DNA of 64,000 nt. Source: Cordilura impudica. Its lineage: Eukaryota; Arthropoda; Insecta; Diptera; Scathophagidae. The notes beneath the pieces are model-generated. The model had not been told where the DNA came from. It worked only from the letters and a program-made list of their open reading frames with translations, and made no database searches. Below, one piece after another: positions 29,428 to 38,715 of the stretch. The translations under genes and the position numbers were made by a program. The number at the start of each line of letters is the position of its first letter. Position 1 is the first letter of the stretch. The stretch lies in NCBI GenBank assembly GCA_963682025.1, contig OY821517.1:226209280-226273279 (forward strand). Reading direction: 5' to 3'.

Positions 29428-29950
29428 TGCTGAGTTCTGTGTGTATATCATTATTAAATTTTTATCAAAAATTTACTTTTTTTAAGAAAATTTTATCAAA
29501 AATTTACTTTTTTTTGTAAATTTTATCAAAAATTTACTTTTTTTTAAGTAATTTTATCAAAAATTTACTTTTTTTCAGTAAATTTTAACAAAAATTTACT
29601 TTTTTTAAAAAAAATTTATCAAAAATTTACTTTTTTAAGAAAATTTTATCAAAAAATTTATTATTTCTCAGTAAATTTTCTCAAAAATTTACTTTTTTTA
29701 AGAAAATTTTATTAGAAATATATTTTTTTTAAATAAATTTTAGAAAAAATTTACTTTTTTTCAGTAAATTTTTAAGAACATTTTTTAAAAAAAGTAAATT
29801 TTTGATAAAATTTTTTTAAAAAAAGTAAAATTTTTAGAAAATTTACTGGAAAAAAGTAAATATATGAGAAAATCTACTGCAAAAAAGTAAATTTTTGATT
29901 AAATTTGCTGAAATAAATAAATTTTTGATAAAATTTTCAACAATTTTTGA
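29428..29950. repeat. Foldback-like array of about 30-bp units in both orientations
   Basis: From about 29455 to 29770 the words TTTTATCAAAAATTTAC and TTTTTTNAGNAAA alternate in about ten units of 28-32 bases. From about 29771 to 29945 the same unit appears reversed (GTAAATTTTTGATAAAATTT). The two halves could fold on each other. Tandem units inside inverted arms are typical of foldback elements. Confidence 0.7.
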
Positions 29951-30065
29951 AAGGTTTCACACTATATGTTCTAATTGCACGCGCTAAAAAAATAAGAAAA
30001 ACACAAGCAAAACACACAGTGTGAACGCAGCTTAATTAGGGCAAAAGGTTGATTTCTTAATATCA

Positions 30066-30269
30066 ATGCAAGATGTTTCAAAAGTAACACAAAACACATT
30101 TCATTTCATCGGTATTTGTCCAATATATAAAAAACTTAGATTGAAATATTTTGATAATAATCAATTAAACCTTAATGAAGTTTTATATATACTAAATGGC
30201 ATCGACTTTAACTCATTATATATATATAATTACACTTTTTTTTCTTTGTTAATTATACTTTTTATGTAA
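30066..30269 (+). pseudogene. Possible C-terminal scrap of a LINE reverse transcriptase
   Basis: The frame reads FHFIGICPIYKKLRLKYF and later VLYILNGIDFNSLYIY. This resembles the HFxxxCPxYxxxRxKYF plus LLN pattern common at the C-terminus of many insect LINE ORF2 proteins. It is short, has only one cysteine of the usual zinc pattern, and no RT core lies upstream, so it is at best a 5'-truncated remnant. Bases 29951-30065 and 30270-30387 show no other feature except a short inverted TTCACACT/AGTGTGAA pair near 29957 and 30021. Confidence 0.35.
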
Positions 30270-30537
30270 AGCATGAATTATATTAAACTATAATAGTGCC
30301 AGTCGGGGTCATGACAATAATGTTAAGCCACAAATAGATAAAATATTAAAACAAAATTAAGTAAGTAAAAATTTACATATGTACATATCGCACACCTAGT
30401 TCGAAAGTGACTCAACTCAAAATTTTCATTTTTCTGGTTTATATGCTTAAACCATGCACAATACAGTTGTTTATCTATAAAAAAAAATATCAGTATGGTT
30501 TGTTGTTGTTAACTGTTGCTAAAAAACAATTTCTTTA

Positions 30538-30840
30538 TGTTTAAATGGTGCGTGGTAAAGAAGAAGAAAGCATATATTTCAAAAATTCATAACTGCACTG
30601 TATTCTTAATCGGACCGGTTTCTGGCATTTCAGCCTTCATCAGCGATTTATTGAACATTGTGATAATTGTTATGTTTTAATTGAATAGATTGTTTCTATA
30701 TGAAAATTTTTTCTACTTAGGGCGGCCGTGAGGTTTTGAACCGTGAACCTTCACATACACTCGTACTTGCACTTTTTGGTCAGCGCTTTAACACACTCAC
30801 CTAAAGTCAGGCCTACGAGCAGTGTGGTTAGTTTTCAGTT
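30538..30840 (-). mobile_element. Repeat with tRNA-like head and hammerhead-like core, copy 2
   Basis: Reverse complement of 7683-7925, extended by about 50 bases at its 5' side. Read on the minus strand the extension gives GTGAGTGTGTTAAAGCGCTGACC, read in parts, which resembles the D-arm/A-box of tRNA-Ser or tRNA-Leu. A B-box-like GGTTCAAAACC and CACGGCCGCC follow. The T-stem does not pair well, so this is not a working tRNA gene. Confidence 0.5.
30619..30643 (-). ncRNA. Hammerhead-like core, second copy
   Basis: Minus strand: CTGATGA (30643-30637), GGC...GCC short stem, GAAA (30622-30619). Same core as 7823-7847, including the weak first pair, so the variant is inherited and not a private mutation. 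Confidence 0.45.
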
Positions 30841-31321
30841 TTCGTACCATACAGCTTTACTTTGTATTAATTTCAAAAGATACAACTCTGTCCAAACAAA
30901 CAATCGTTATTTTTGAATATTTTTTGCATTTATACTTCTTTATGTTTCAATTGGTTTAAAGTTGCAATTCATAAAAGTGACTTTTTTTTAGTTGTGTCAG
31001 AAAATATGATGGAGGTATTGCTAAGTGCTAAGTGTCGAATTGTGACACCTTTGATAAAACAAATCTTTTTGGAGTTTATATTTATAAGACTTGTGTCAGT
31101 TTAGCTCAGCGCTGGGCACATTTTCAATTCTCCACCACGCGTGGTGCACATCATAATGCTGCTTTCGCGACGTCGACATATGTATACTATAAACTTCTTC
31201 GTGTGGCTTTCGATCGTCAACTTTCGGCTGTGCTTTGTTCTCATTTTTTAAAAATCAAATCAAATTAGTTGCTCATCAGCATTTGAACAAGCAAGACCGC
31301 GCTGCGCAACTTTAAAAAAAT

Positions 31322-32997
31322 ACACATAAAAAAATGTTTAATGAAAAATGGGAAAATGATTTCTTTTTTTTTAGAAAACAACGATGGCGACCCACAATGT
31401 ATAATTTGTTATCGCATTATAAGTCGCAATGACTTATTTTGTTTGAAAAGACATTTCTTAGGTAACCATAGCAATTTTAATAATTTAATGGGGGGTGATC
31501 GAACATTAAAAGTTTTGGAGTTGAAAGCCCTTTTTTTAAAAATTCATAGTTGATGAAAATAATATTCTTCATCATGAAATAAACAAAAAATCTATGGTTG
31601 ATAAAAGTAATGGTCCTCTTGATCATTTGCCTTTAAAAAAGGCATCGTATGCCGTAGCTTTGGCTTTAGCAAAGCAATGCCGCCCATTTGATGATGGAAT
31701 TTTTTTTCAGAACCTAAAGATAGACTAAAAAATTTTAAATATTTTTCGATTTCGTTGGACGAGAGCACAGATATTAATAATATTTGCCAGCTTATTATTT
31801 GCATCAAAACGGTAGATGTAAATTTAATATGCTTTGAAGAAGTTTTAGATTTAGTTTCTCTTCATGGTCATGTTACGGGTCAAGTTTTGTATGACGCAAT
31901 AGACTCGAAGGTTTTTTCAATTGTGGACAAAAGAAAACTAAGTTCAATATGCACGGATGGAGCTAAGGTAATGAGAGGGAAAAACAAGGGTCTTTTGGGG
32001 TTTTTGCACAAAAACCAAATCTATTGCCCAGCTTTACATTGTGTAATACATCAGCAAGCCCTTTTCTCTAAAGAATTAAGTTTGACTAACACCATGAACA
32101 TTGCTGTTAAAATTATAAACAAAATAAGAGGAGGACACAATTCACTGACTCATAGAAAATTTAAAGAGTTTCTAGAAAATCTACATTCAGAGTATGGTGA
32201 TCTTTTGTTGTATACAGAAGTTCGGTGGCTTAGTCGAGGCAAATGCTTAGAACGACTTTTTAATTTAAGAAAAGAAACTGTCATATTTTTAAAAATAATA
32301 GCAAAACAGGACACCGAAGAGCTTATTCGTGCACTGGAAGACCCCGACTTCCTATTAGACTTGGCGTTTTTATGCGATATCACCGAAATATTAAACGAAC
32401 TTAACTTAACTCTTCAAGCAAAAATATAAAAATTTTTCAATTAGCAACCATAATACACCATTTTTATAGAAAATTGATTTTATTAACCCACCAACTCCAA
32501 AGTAATAACTTTGTCATCCTAAAAAAAACGTCGTCAATCTTTTCAGAATTGAATATTAAGAGTTTTGTTAAAATACAAAACTAAGCCGAAATCGTCGAGT
32601 CTCTAAAGAAGAATTATGAAGGTAGGTTCAAGATTTAAAATGTATTGAAAAGCTTGTAGAATTACATGATTATCCCCTTATTTGTAAAATAGAAGAACAG
32701 GATGTCATGCTACAAAAAGAGCTTAAAAAATTACGGGATGATTTTGAAATTCCTCTGGAAACTGGAGAAAAGTTTTGGACGCACATCGATGATAACAAAT
32801 ATCCAAACTTAAAAAATGAAATGTACAAGCTGTACTCAATGTTTGGCACGACATATAACTGCGAGGTGGCATTTTCCAGCCTTAAAATTATTTTGAGTAA
32901 GGTACGTAACAGTATATCCGACAAGCACATAGCCGACCTATTACGCATTAAGGAGTACAGAGGAGAAATCAATTTGGATGAGTTAGCCGAACGTTAA
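31322..32997 (+). pseudogene. hAT transposase, broken (ZBED/GTF2I-type)
   Basis: The N-terminus has a zinc finger in the frame at 31341-31553 (CIICYR, then CLKRHFLGNH); its first codons lie in another phase because of a slip in a T run at about 31363. After stops near 31553 and 31727 the frame at 31755-32429 carries the core: the first aspartate in LDESTD, SICTDGAKVM with the second aspartate, the insertion-domain cysteine/histidine CVIHQQ, and EVRWLSRGKCLERL. 32430-32706 is scrambled. The C-terminal part (32707-32997) has the catalytic glutamate in CEVAFSSLK and a dimerisation helix (SISDKHIADLLRIKEY). The domain set is complete but at least four breaks prevent expression. The relative at 5171-5707 lacks the core entirely. 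Confidence 0.85.
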
Positions 32998-33000
32998 CTT

Positions 33001-33760
33001 GTTATACCCTATACCACTATGTGGTTTGGGTATAATGACTTTGTGCTGCTGTTTGTAACTACCAAAAATATTTGACCTAGACCCATCTTTTATTATACCA
33101 AATGACTCAGAATCACTTTTTGAGTCGATTTAGCAATGTCCGTCCGTCCGTCCGTCCGTCCGTCTATGTGTCCATGTAAATCTTGTAATCAAACTACAGG
33201 TCGCACATATGAATTTATTTTGATGAAATTTGGTATATAGGCCTCTATCAGTCATAGGATGAACGCTATTGAAATTGGTGAGAATCGGTCCATGTTCAGA
33301 CCTAGCCCCCATACAAATGACCCCTATGAAATCGACATAAATTGCCATAAGATCCAAATTATCATATAGATCTCAGTCACATTGGGTTTGTGTGTGTTTA
33401 TTATATCCATTAATCAGTAATCCAAAAATAATCCCTTTAGAGCTGCTTCCCGATCGTCACTCAAATCTATCAAAAAACAAAAATATTGCACAGATTTTTC
33501 TCAAATTTGGTTAGTATATAATTTTTCATAATATAAGTGACTTTACCAAATATGGTCACGATCGGTCCATTTTTCAACCCAGTCCCCATATAAATAAAGC
33601 ATCCGATATGAACTTTTTCATATTTGCAGCTAAAAAAATGCCACTAAAATTTGGTTTATGCTTATTTTCTATATCCAGTTAGACCGAAGAGATAGGGTCT
33701 CTAAACCATGGTATAGGGTGTCGTATAGTCGGGGTATACCGACTATAATTTTCTTACTTG
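33001..33760 (-). mobile_element. Family A dispersed repeat, copy 2
   Basis: Reverse complement of 6548-7350: it begins (left) GTTATACCCTATACCAC, has a (GTCC)n block at 33138-33165, and ends GACTATAATTTTCTTACTTG at 33760, next to T-rich DNA. It lies three bases behind the hAT stop codon. Confidence 0.7.
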
Positions 33761-34144
33761 TTTTTTATTATTATTATTTTTAATTTTTATTATTTTTTTT
33801 TATTATTTTTTTATTATATTTTTTAAAATTTTTTTTATTTATTTATTTTTTATTTATTATTATTATTACAATAATTGAAATTAAAATATAATACTAACAA
33901 AAAATAATTATTTTATTTTCGTTAATCGAACAATTTTTGCAGTGTACAACAGGAGAGTGTCAAGTTGAACTTCGCTTTTTTCTGCTTCGCACACAAGCGC
34001 AATTTGTGATAATATGTGTGTGCCCAGCACTGGTTTAGCTCATTGAGGTAAGTACGATTCATTTCTACTTATATTTATAGTTTTTTTTCGATTTCTGAAA
34101 AAATTGAAATTTTGAGTTGTCACTTTTGAACTAGGTGTGCGATA

Positions 34145-34780
34145 TATTTATATATATTAATAAATAATAATAATAATAGTTTCGCGATAAAATAATTCAT
34201 AAAGATAATATTAGGACCTAAATATGTTAGCCAATTTGTTTAATTTTTATTATTTATAGAACATGAATATTATAGTAATACTTTTTTCAATATATGAAAT
34301 TTGCAAAACATAGTCCGGATATTGGACTATACAAATACGGAATTAATATCGATTCATCTGGGGCAGGCAAGACTACAGAACGGAAATTTAAAACTAATCC
34401 ACATTTTGGAATTAAATGAAATTAACGGACTGCTAACGAATAGTGAGCGACAAAAAGTAGTCTAGAAAATTAACTTGCCAGACATTGATCGAAAAATTAT
34501 TAATTAAACACATAAAACATGAATGAAATTGTTATATAAATTAATTCAGAACATATTAGATTTAAGAACGCAATTTGGAAATGAAAAATGATAGTTTTCA
34601 ATCTAGTTAATTATGTATTTGCTATAATGAAAACTTATTAGATATAATTTTTCAATTATATGTTCTTCCTTTATTTACACATTTTAACAAATTCGATATT
34701 TACATATGAGATCTTATCTCTACATATAGATACTGCAACAAATAATATATAAGATCTAAAGACATTAAATAGTTTTTATT
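34145..34780. other. AT-rich spacer without recognisable gene
   Basis: Nothing recognised. It ends at a TTCAGTT sequence that marks the jockey 5' end. Confidence 0.6.
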
Positions 34781-34951
34781 CAGTTCGAATCTAACTCTAT
34801 TTACGAACGGTCGTGTAAATAATTAAAGCGCTTAGAGTACAGCTATTTAAAATTAAAAACATGTGTATATTTTTGTTTTTGTAATTGCCTATTCTTGATC
34901 TCATTTGAACTCACGTATAATCCAGCTTAAAACAGGAATAAAAATTTAGCG

Positions 34952-35281
34952 ATGGCCCGAGGGGCCAAATCTTCATCAAAAAGAAAGCTTCTTGCGAACA
35001 AGAAGATGACAAAACTTCCTCCGGGCCTCAATGATATGGACTTAACTCCCGTATCAAATATTAACGATGTTAAGGAACACAAACCTCCACCCATTGTTGT
35101 GGAAGCTAACGCTTCATTTACAGAAATACAAAAGCTGCTTGGTAAGGATTGTATTTTCAAACGTACTTCAATTGGTACCAAAATTTTTGCTCCAAGTAAA
35201 GATATGTAGGAATGCTACAAGCAAATACTTAGAGTAAGATGGAGTTACATTCTTAGGGCTCCAAAGAAAATAGGTTATACA
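34952..35281 (+). pseudogene. Jockey ORF1, N-terminal part
   Basis: The frame opens MARGAKSSSKRKLLANKKMT and continues through PPPIVVEANASFTEIQKLL and DCIFKRTSIGTKIFAPSKDM to a TAG at 35207, where the second copy (58705 on) reads on. The remaining bases up to 35281 encode CYKQIL. The basic start and the later RNA-binding-like segment (IGTKIFA) match gag-like ORF1 proteins of jockey LINEs. Compared with the copy at 58705 it lacks about 20 codons after LPPG. The hAT insertion starts at 35282. Confidence 0.75.
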
Positions 35282-37319
35282 TAAAGTTATACATATTTTT
35301 TTTACCTGAAAACGGGACATCGAATAATTCTGATGGTTCGGTTATATGAAATGGAAATGCATAGATAATATAATAATATTTTATTAGTCCATAGTGAGTG
35401 GCATTATTTATTTTACGTTAGACTACAAAAAAATTGTTTATACATTGTTATATTTTTCAGAGGCACAAATTTGTTTCAAAATTTTAGGTGACGATTTCAA
35501 ATATGTGTGGAACTCTTGGCAGGATTTTTTAATATTAACTTTAATAATTAAGCACTGATACCCTTAATTGAGTTTTATCTTCGGTCCACAACTTGTTCTT
35601 CATAGAAAATACACATTCAACCGGCGCATTTGTACCTGACAAACATAAAATATATTCAACTATAATTTGAAAATTTGCATGGTTTAGGTAATTGCTTTTA
35701 AAATGTTTAAATACTTCCACCCAACGATTTTCCGTAGAAATATTTTGTTGATTCCGTTCATCAATTTTCTGCGATGTTACGTATTTAGATACGAGTCAAT
35801 ATTCATCGAATACTTCCATATCTTTATTGCAATCGATATGTTCTGTTTCTATCAATATATCTAGAACTTTTTGAACATCTTCCCACTGTGGTACTTCTGT
35901 TAAATTTGCCCAATTAAGTTTTTCTAAATCTTTGTTATAAACAGTCCATTGCTCTAAATACTCTCGACTAGTTTTATAAAATTCTATAGTCTTAATTTTC
36001 ACGAAATTCTCGTCAATATCAGTGAAACCATCTTCTTTTAATTTTTCAAGTAAACCACGAACTGAATATGGAAGAAAGTGAGTTGTCTCTTTCTGAAACA
36101 AATTCTCTTTTAATTTGTTAATTTCACTTGCTGCTTCAATTTTTTGGCAATTTACAAAGTTTTGTGGTAATTATACGACTACATAAAATTAACGATAAAT
36201 TGACGGGGTGAAGTCAATTTCAAAAAAATTTTGGTACCTTGGAGATCGAAAAAGTACAATTTGCTTGTCTGGTTGGTACAATGACAAAAAACATATTTTC
36301 CATCCCTGGGTAGGTTAGTTTTTGTTCTGTACTGCACTTTGGCCTCTTCTATATTAAAACTCTTTGATTAAGTACAAAATATCATTATAAAAAAAAATAA
36401 AACAATTACTCTATTTTTGTCTCTTGTGTTTCGTAATATATTTATTCATACTAGCAGATTCCAGCGCTCGATATTCGAGTGCAATTTCTAGACAGCTTTG
36501 TTTTTCAACTTAGCCAATTCACAAACCAACACGTTTATGGTTTATTATTATTGTGAATGAAGATAACAAACTCATTAACAAACACATTAACAAATTTAAT
36601 AGAACACATATCATATGTATAATTTTGTATATGTGTTAGTAGCAGCTCTAAATGCAATTTACTCAAAATAAAGGAAAAAATTAAAAAATCTGTAAATCTG
36701 CAAAATGGCTAAAAAGAAATTCCTTTCAAATAATATACGTTTGGTCAAAATTGGTATAAAACGGTAGAACAAAACATCGGTCACAAGAAATCGCCTAGCC
36801 TATTAATATTATAGATTTATTCATATTCTGCAACAAAGAAAGAAGAGAAGATGATTTTTCTATTGCTGCATTTCAGGTTAACCAAGCAAATTTATAGAAC
36901 TGCAATTTCTATTCTTTGCAATGTTTTTTTGTTTTTTTTTTTTTAATTATTAGTTCGACGGGCGACGTACAAATAAAACGCATCGTATTCTTATTTTGAG
37001 AGGGGATTAAATTTTTAATTTTTTTGTTTTTAAGAACAGTAATTTAAGTTTATGTACCATGAATTTATTCAACCAAATTCATAAGAAATTTAGTTAAATT
37101 GTTTTAAATATTTTTTAGATGAAATTATTTTTCAGCTGACTTGTGATGTATTTTACCATACATATATTAAAAAACTATCTTTGATGAATTTGAAGATTTG
37201 GTTTTACAAATCAACTATCTCTTTTTTCGAATTTCTGAAAACGGGACATTATGGGTCCCCGAGTTGTTGTCGGGGACAATGGGACAAAGTAGCTGAAAAC
37301 GGGACGTATGGTCACGTTA
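35282..37319 (-). mobile_element. Degraded hAT element inside jockey ORF1
   Basis: GTTATACA stands at 35274-35281 and again at 37320-37327, an 8-bp duplication. The right end read inward is TAACGTGACCATACGTCCCG, a known style of hAT terminus. The word CTGAAAACGGGAC recurs at about 35315, 37235 and 37291 as a subterminal repeat. The left end is less well kept. A transposase C-terminal remnant lies on the minus strand at 35541-36168. The rest (36170-37230) is AT-rich with no gene seen. Confidence 0.8.
35541..36168 (-). pseudogene. hAT transposase C-terminal remnant
   Basis: On the minus strand the frame reads a TTHFLPYSVRGLLEKLK segment, EVPQWEDVQKVLDIL, then an in-frame TGA at 35798-35796. 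In the same frame it continues with STENRWVEVFKHFK and the dimerisation region SGTNAPVECVFSMKNKLW. The glutamate in PVECVFS matches the third catalytic residue of hAT transposases. It is a different hAT lineage from the one at 31107-34032. The N-terminal zinc finger and the first two catalytic aspartates are missing. Confidence 0.7.
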
Positions 37320-37327
37320 GTTATACA

Positions 37328-37614
37328 CCACCTTCTTACACGGTTTACCCGCATAAACTCTGAGGAAATCTCCAAGGAGCTAAAAAACTACAACCTATCC
37401 CCTTTTTCCGTAACTGCAATAGTCACCAAATTCAGTTCAAACAATAATGCAGTTTACAAAGTTCAATTTTTTCGTAAAAATTTTAACCCAACTGCCTTAA
37501 AAAATGTACGAACAATTTCCAATATTATAATTTCTTGGAAAGAATACAAATCGAAATCCAGGAACAAACCAACTCAATGTTGGAACTGCTTAATGTATGG
37601 CCATGGCGGTGAAC
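37328..37614 (+). pseudogene. Jockey ORF1, middle part, up to a split zinc knuckle
   Basis: It continues ORF1 with SEEISKELKNYNLSPFSVTA, a PRE_C2HC-like region (YKVQFFRKNFNPTAL) and the first half of a CX2CX4HX4C zinc knuckle (CWNCLMYGHGG). The last cysteine of that knuckle lies at 54339 onward, beyond the LTR element, right after the GAAC duplication. A frame change near 37360 is also needed. Confidence 0.8.
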
Positions 37615-38480
37615 TGTGATGGCCGTTTATTTTTGTTGACGACTGTACTTAACAAAAAATGTACAAGTCACAATGTAAAATTTTTGCAAGAATCCCGTTT
37701 CGTCAGTATGAGATTTGTATGTATGTTTGTTTTGTTTTTTTGTGCTGTACCATTTAATAAACAACACCTTATATGGTAATGCCGTTTGCCAATTTTTTTT
37801 GTTGCAAGAGAAGAAATTCTATTTTTAAACAGTTTATTCATGTGTAAAGCTTTTACTCGTTCTCATTCCCACCCATGTTGTCAGCCATTAACATTGGCTT
37901 ACCTTGTTCCCCTCATCGTTAGATGTAGTATTTTTTTACATAGGGAATTTAATGAATGTATGAGTATTGGTTAACATATGAATGAATATGAATGTTCTCA
38001 AGGAATGGTTGCGAATTTTTTTTTTAAACAGGTTTTTATCTTGAGATAAATGAATGAATGAAGATAAGTTGAATTTTGATAGTTGAAAAAGAAGGTTGAG
38101 GAAAAACCTCTTAAAATTAAAAAATGTAGTTTTAAGTCAAGTTTTTGGAGTTGAAATGTAGTCGTTGAAATAGAAGGTTGAGGAAAAACCTCTTAAAATT
38201 AAAAAAAATTAATTTAATCTTAGAAACTTTAAGAAAAAAAAACTTTAGATTTTATTGACATGTGAATAAATAAAATTTTGTGTTAATCAATAATATTTCT
38301 GTTTGTGCTAAAGAAAGCGTTCTGAGCAAAAATGTATATTTAAAAACGAACAAATATATTTTGTAGTTATCCTTTAATTCTTAAATTAAGTTTCGTTGAG
38401 TGTTGAATGTAATCGATTAATTTGTTGAAAATCGAAAACGCAAGAAAGATAGGCAAAAAAAATAGACGTGTTTCTTGAAA

Positions 38481-38669
38481 ATGGCGCAACCGACGCCCGA
38501 TCAAAATTTTTATCATCCACACGCTCATCCGCACCCACAGTTGAAATTGCCGCCACAGTTTCGGAATCCATTTGATTTGCTTTTTGATGAACGTACTGGT
38601 GCAATCAAATATAATTACATACAACTATATGGCGGTAATGTTTACTTTATTATTAAAAAAACTTTCTAG
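38481..38669 (+). CDS. Small histidine/proline-rich frame inside the 5' LTR
   Basis: From the ATG at 38481 it reads MAQPTPDQNF, a His-Pro run (HPHAHPHPQ), then PPQFRNPFDLLFDERTGAI. The 3' LTR copy (48500 on) keeps the same frame with an extra HPRPHPH stretch. I do not recognise the protein. The local sequence (ATGGCGCAACCGACGCCCGAT) is richer in G and C than its surroundings, which fits real coding history. It could be the first exon of an element gene driven from the LTR, or a captured host exon; no splice site was established. Confidence 0.4.
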   Translation: MAQPTPDQNFYHPHAHPHPQLKLPPQFRNPFDLLFDERTGAIKYNYIQLYGGNVYFIIKKTF

Positions 38670-38715
38670 AAATATAAGGAAAATTTGTCTATATATAAAT
38701 TTAAACTAAAAAAAA

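Larger units (their letters stand above)
31107..34032 (+). mobile_element. hAT DNA transposon with 8-bp target duplication GTTTAGCT
   Basis: The left end CAGCGCTGGGCACA and the right end TGTGTGCCCAGCACTG are inverted, and GTTTAGCT stands at 31099-31106 and again at 34033-34040. This is diagnostic of a hAT insertion. A transposase with zinc finger, catalytic core and C-terminal region is spread over 31322-32997, broken in several places. A family A repeat (33001-33760) sits immediately behind the stop codon. 33761-33960 is ATT-rich. Confidence 0.95.
30388..34142. mobile_element. TA-flanked inverted-repeat element hosting nested insertions
   Basis: TCGCACACCTAGTTC (30388) and its inverse GAACTAGGTGTGCGA (ending 34142) begin arms of about 47 bases with few mismatches, flanked by TA at 30386-30387 and 34143-34144. 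Once the hAT (31107-34032) and the tRNA-like/hammerhead repeat are removed, less than 0.9 kb remains and it has no recognised transposase. It is probably a nonautonomous Tc1/mariner-like element. Confidence 0.6.

Noticed and set aside
30722..30830. tRNA gene on the minus strand
   Set aside because: A-box- and B-box-like words are present, but the T-stem and acceptor stem do not pair, and a second copy with the same defects lies at 7683; it is a dispersed repeat.
34952..35209. Host gene encoding a basic 85-residue protein
   Set aside because: A second copy with the same leader at 58705 and continuation into zinc knuckles show that it is jockey ORF1.
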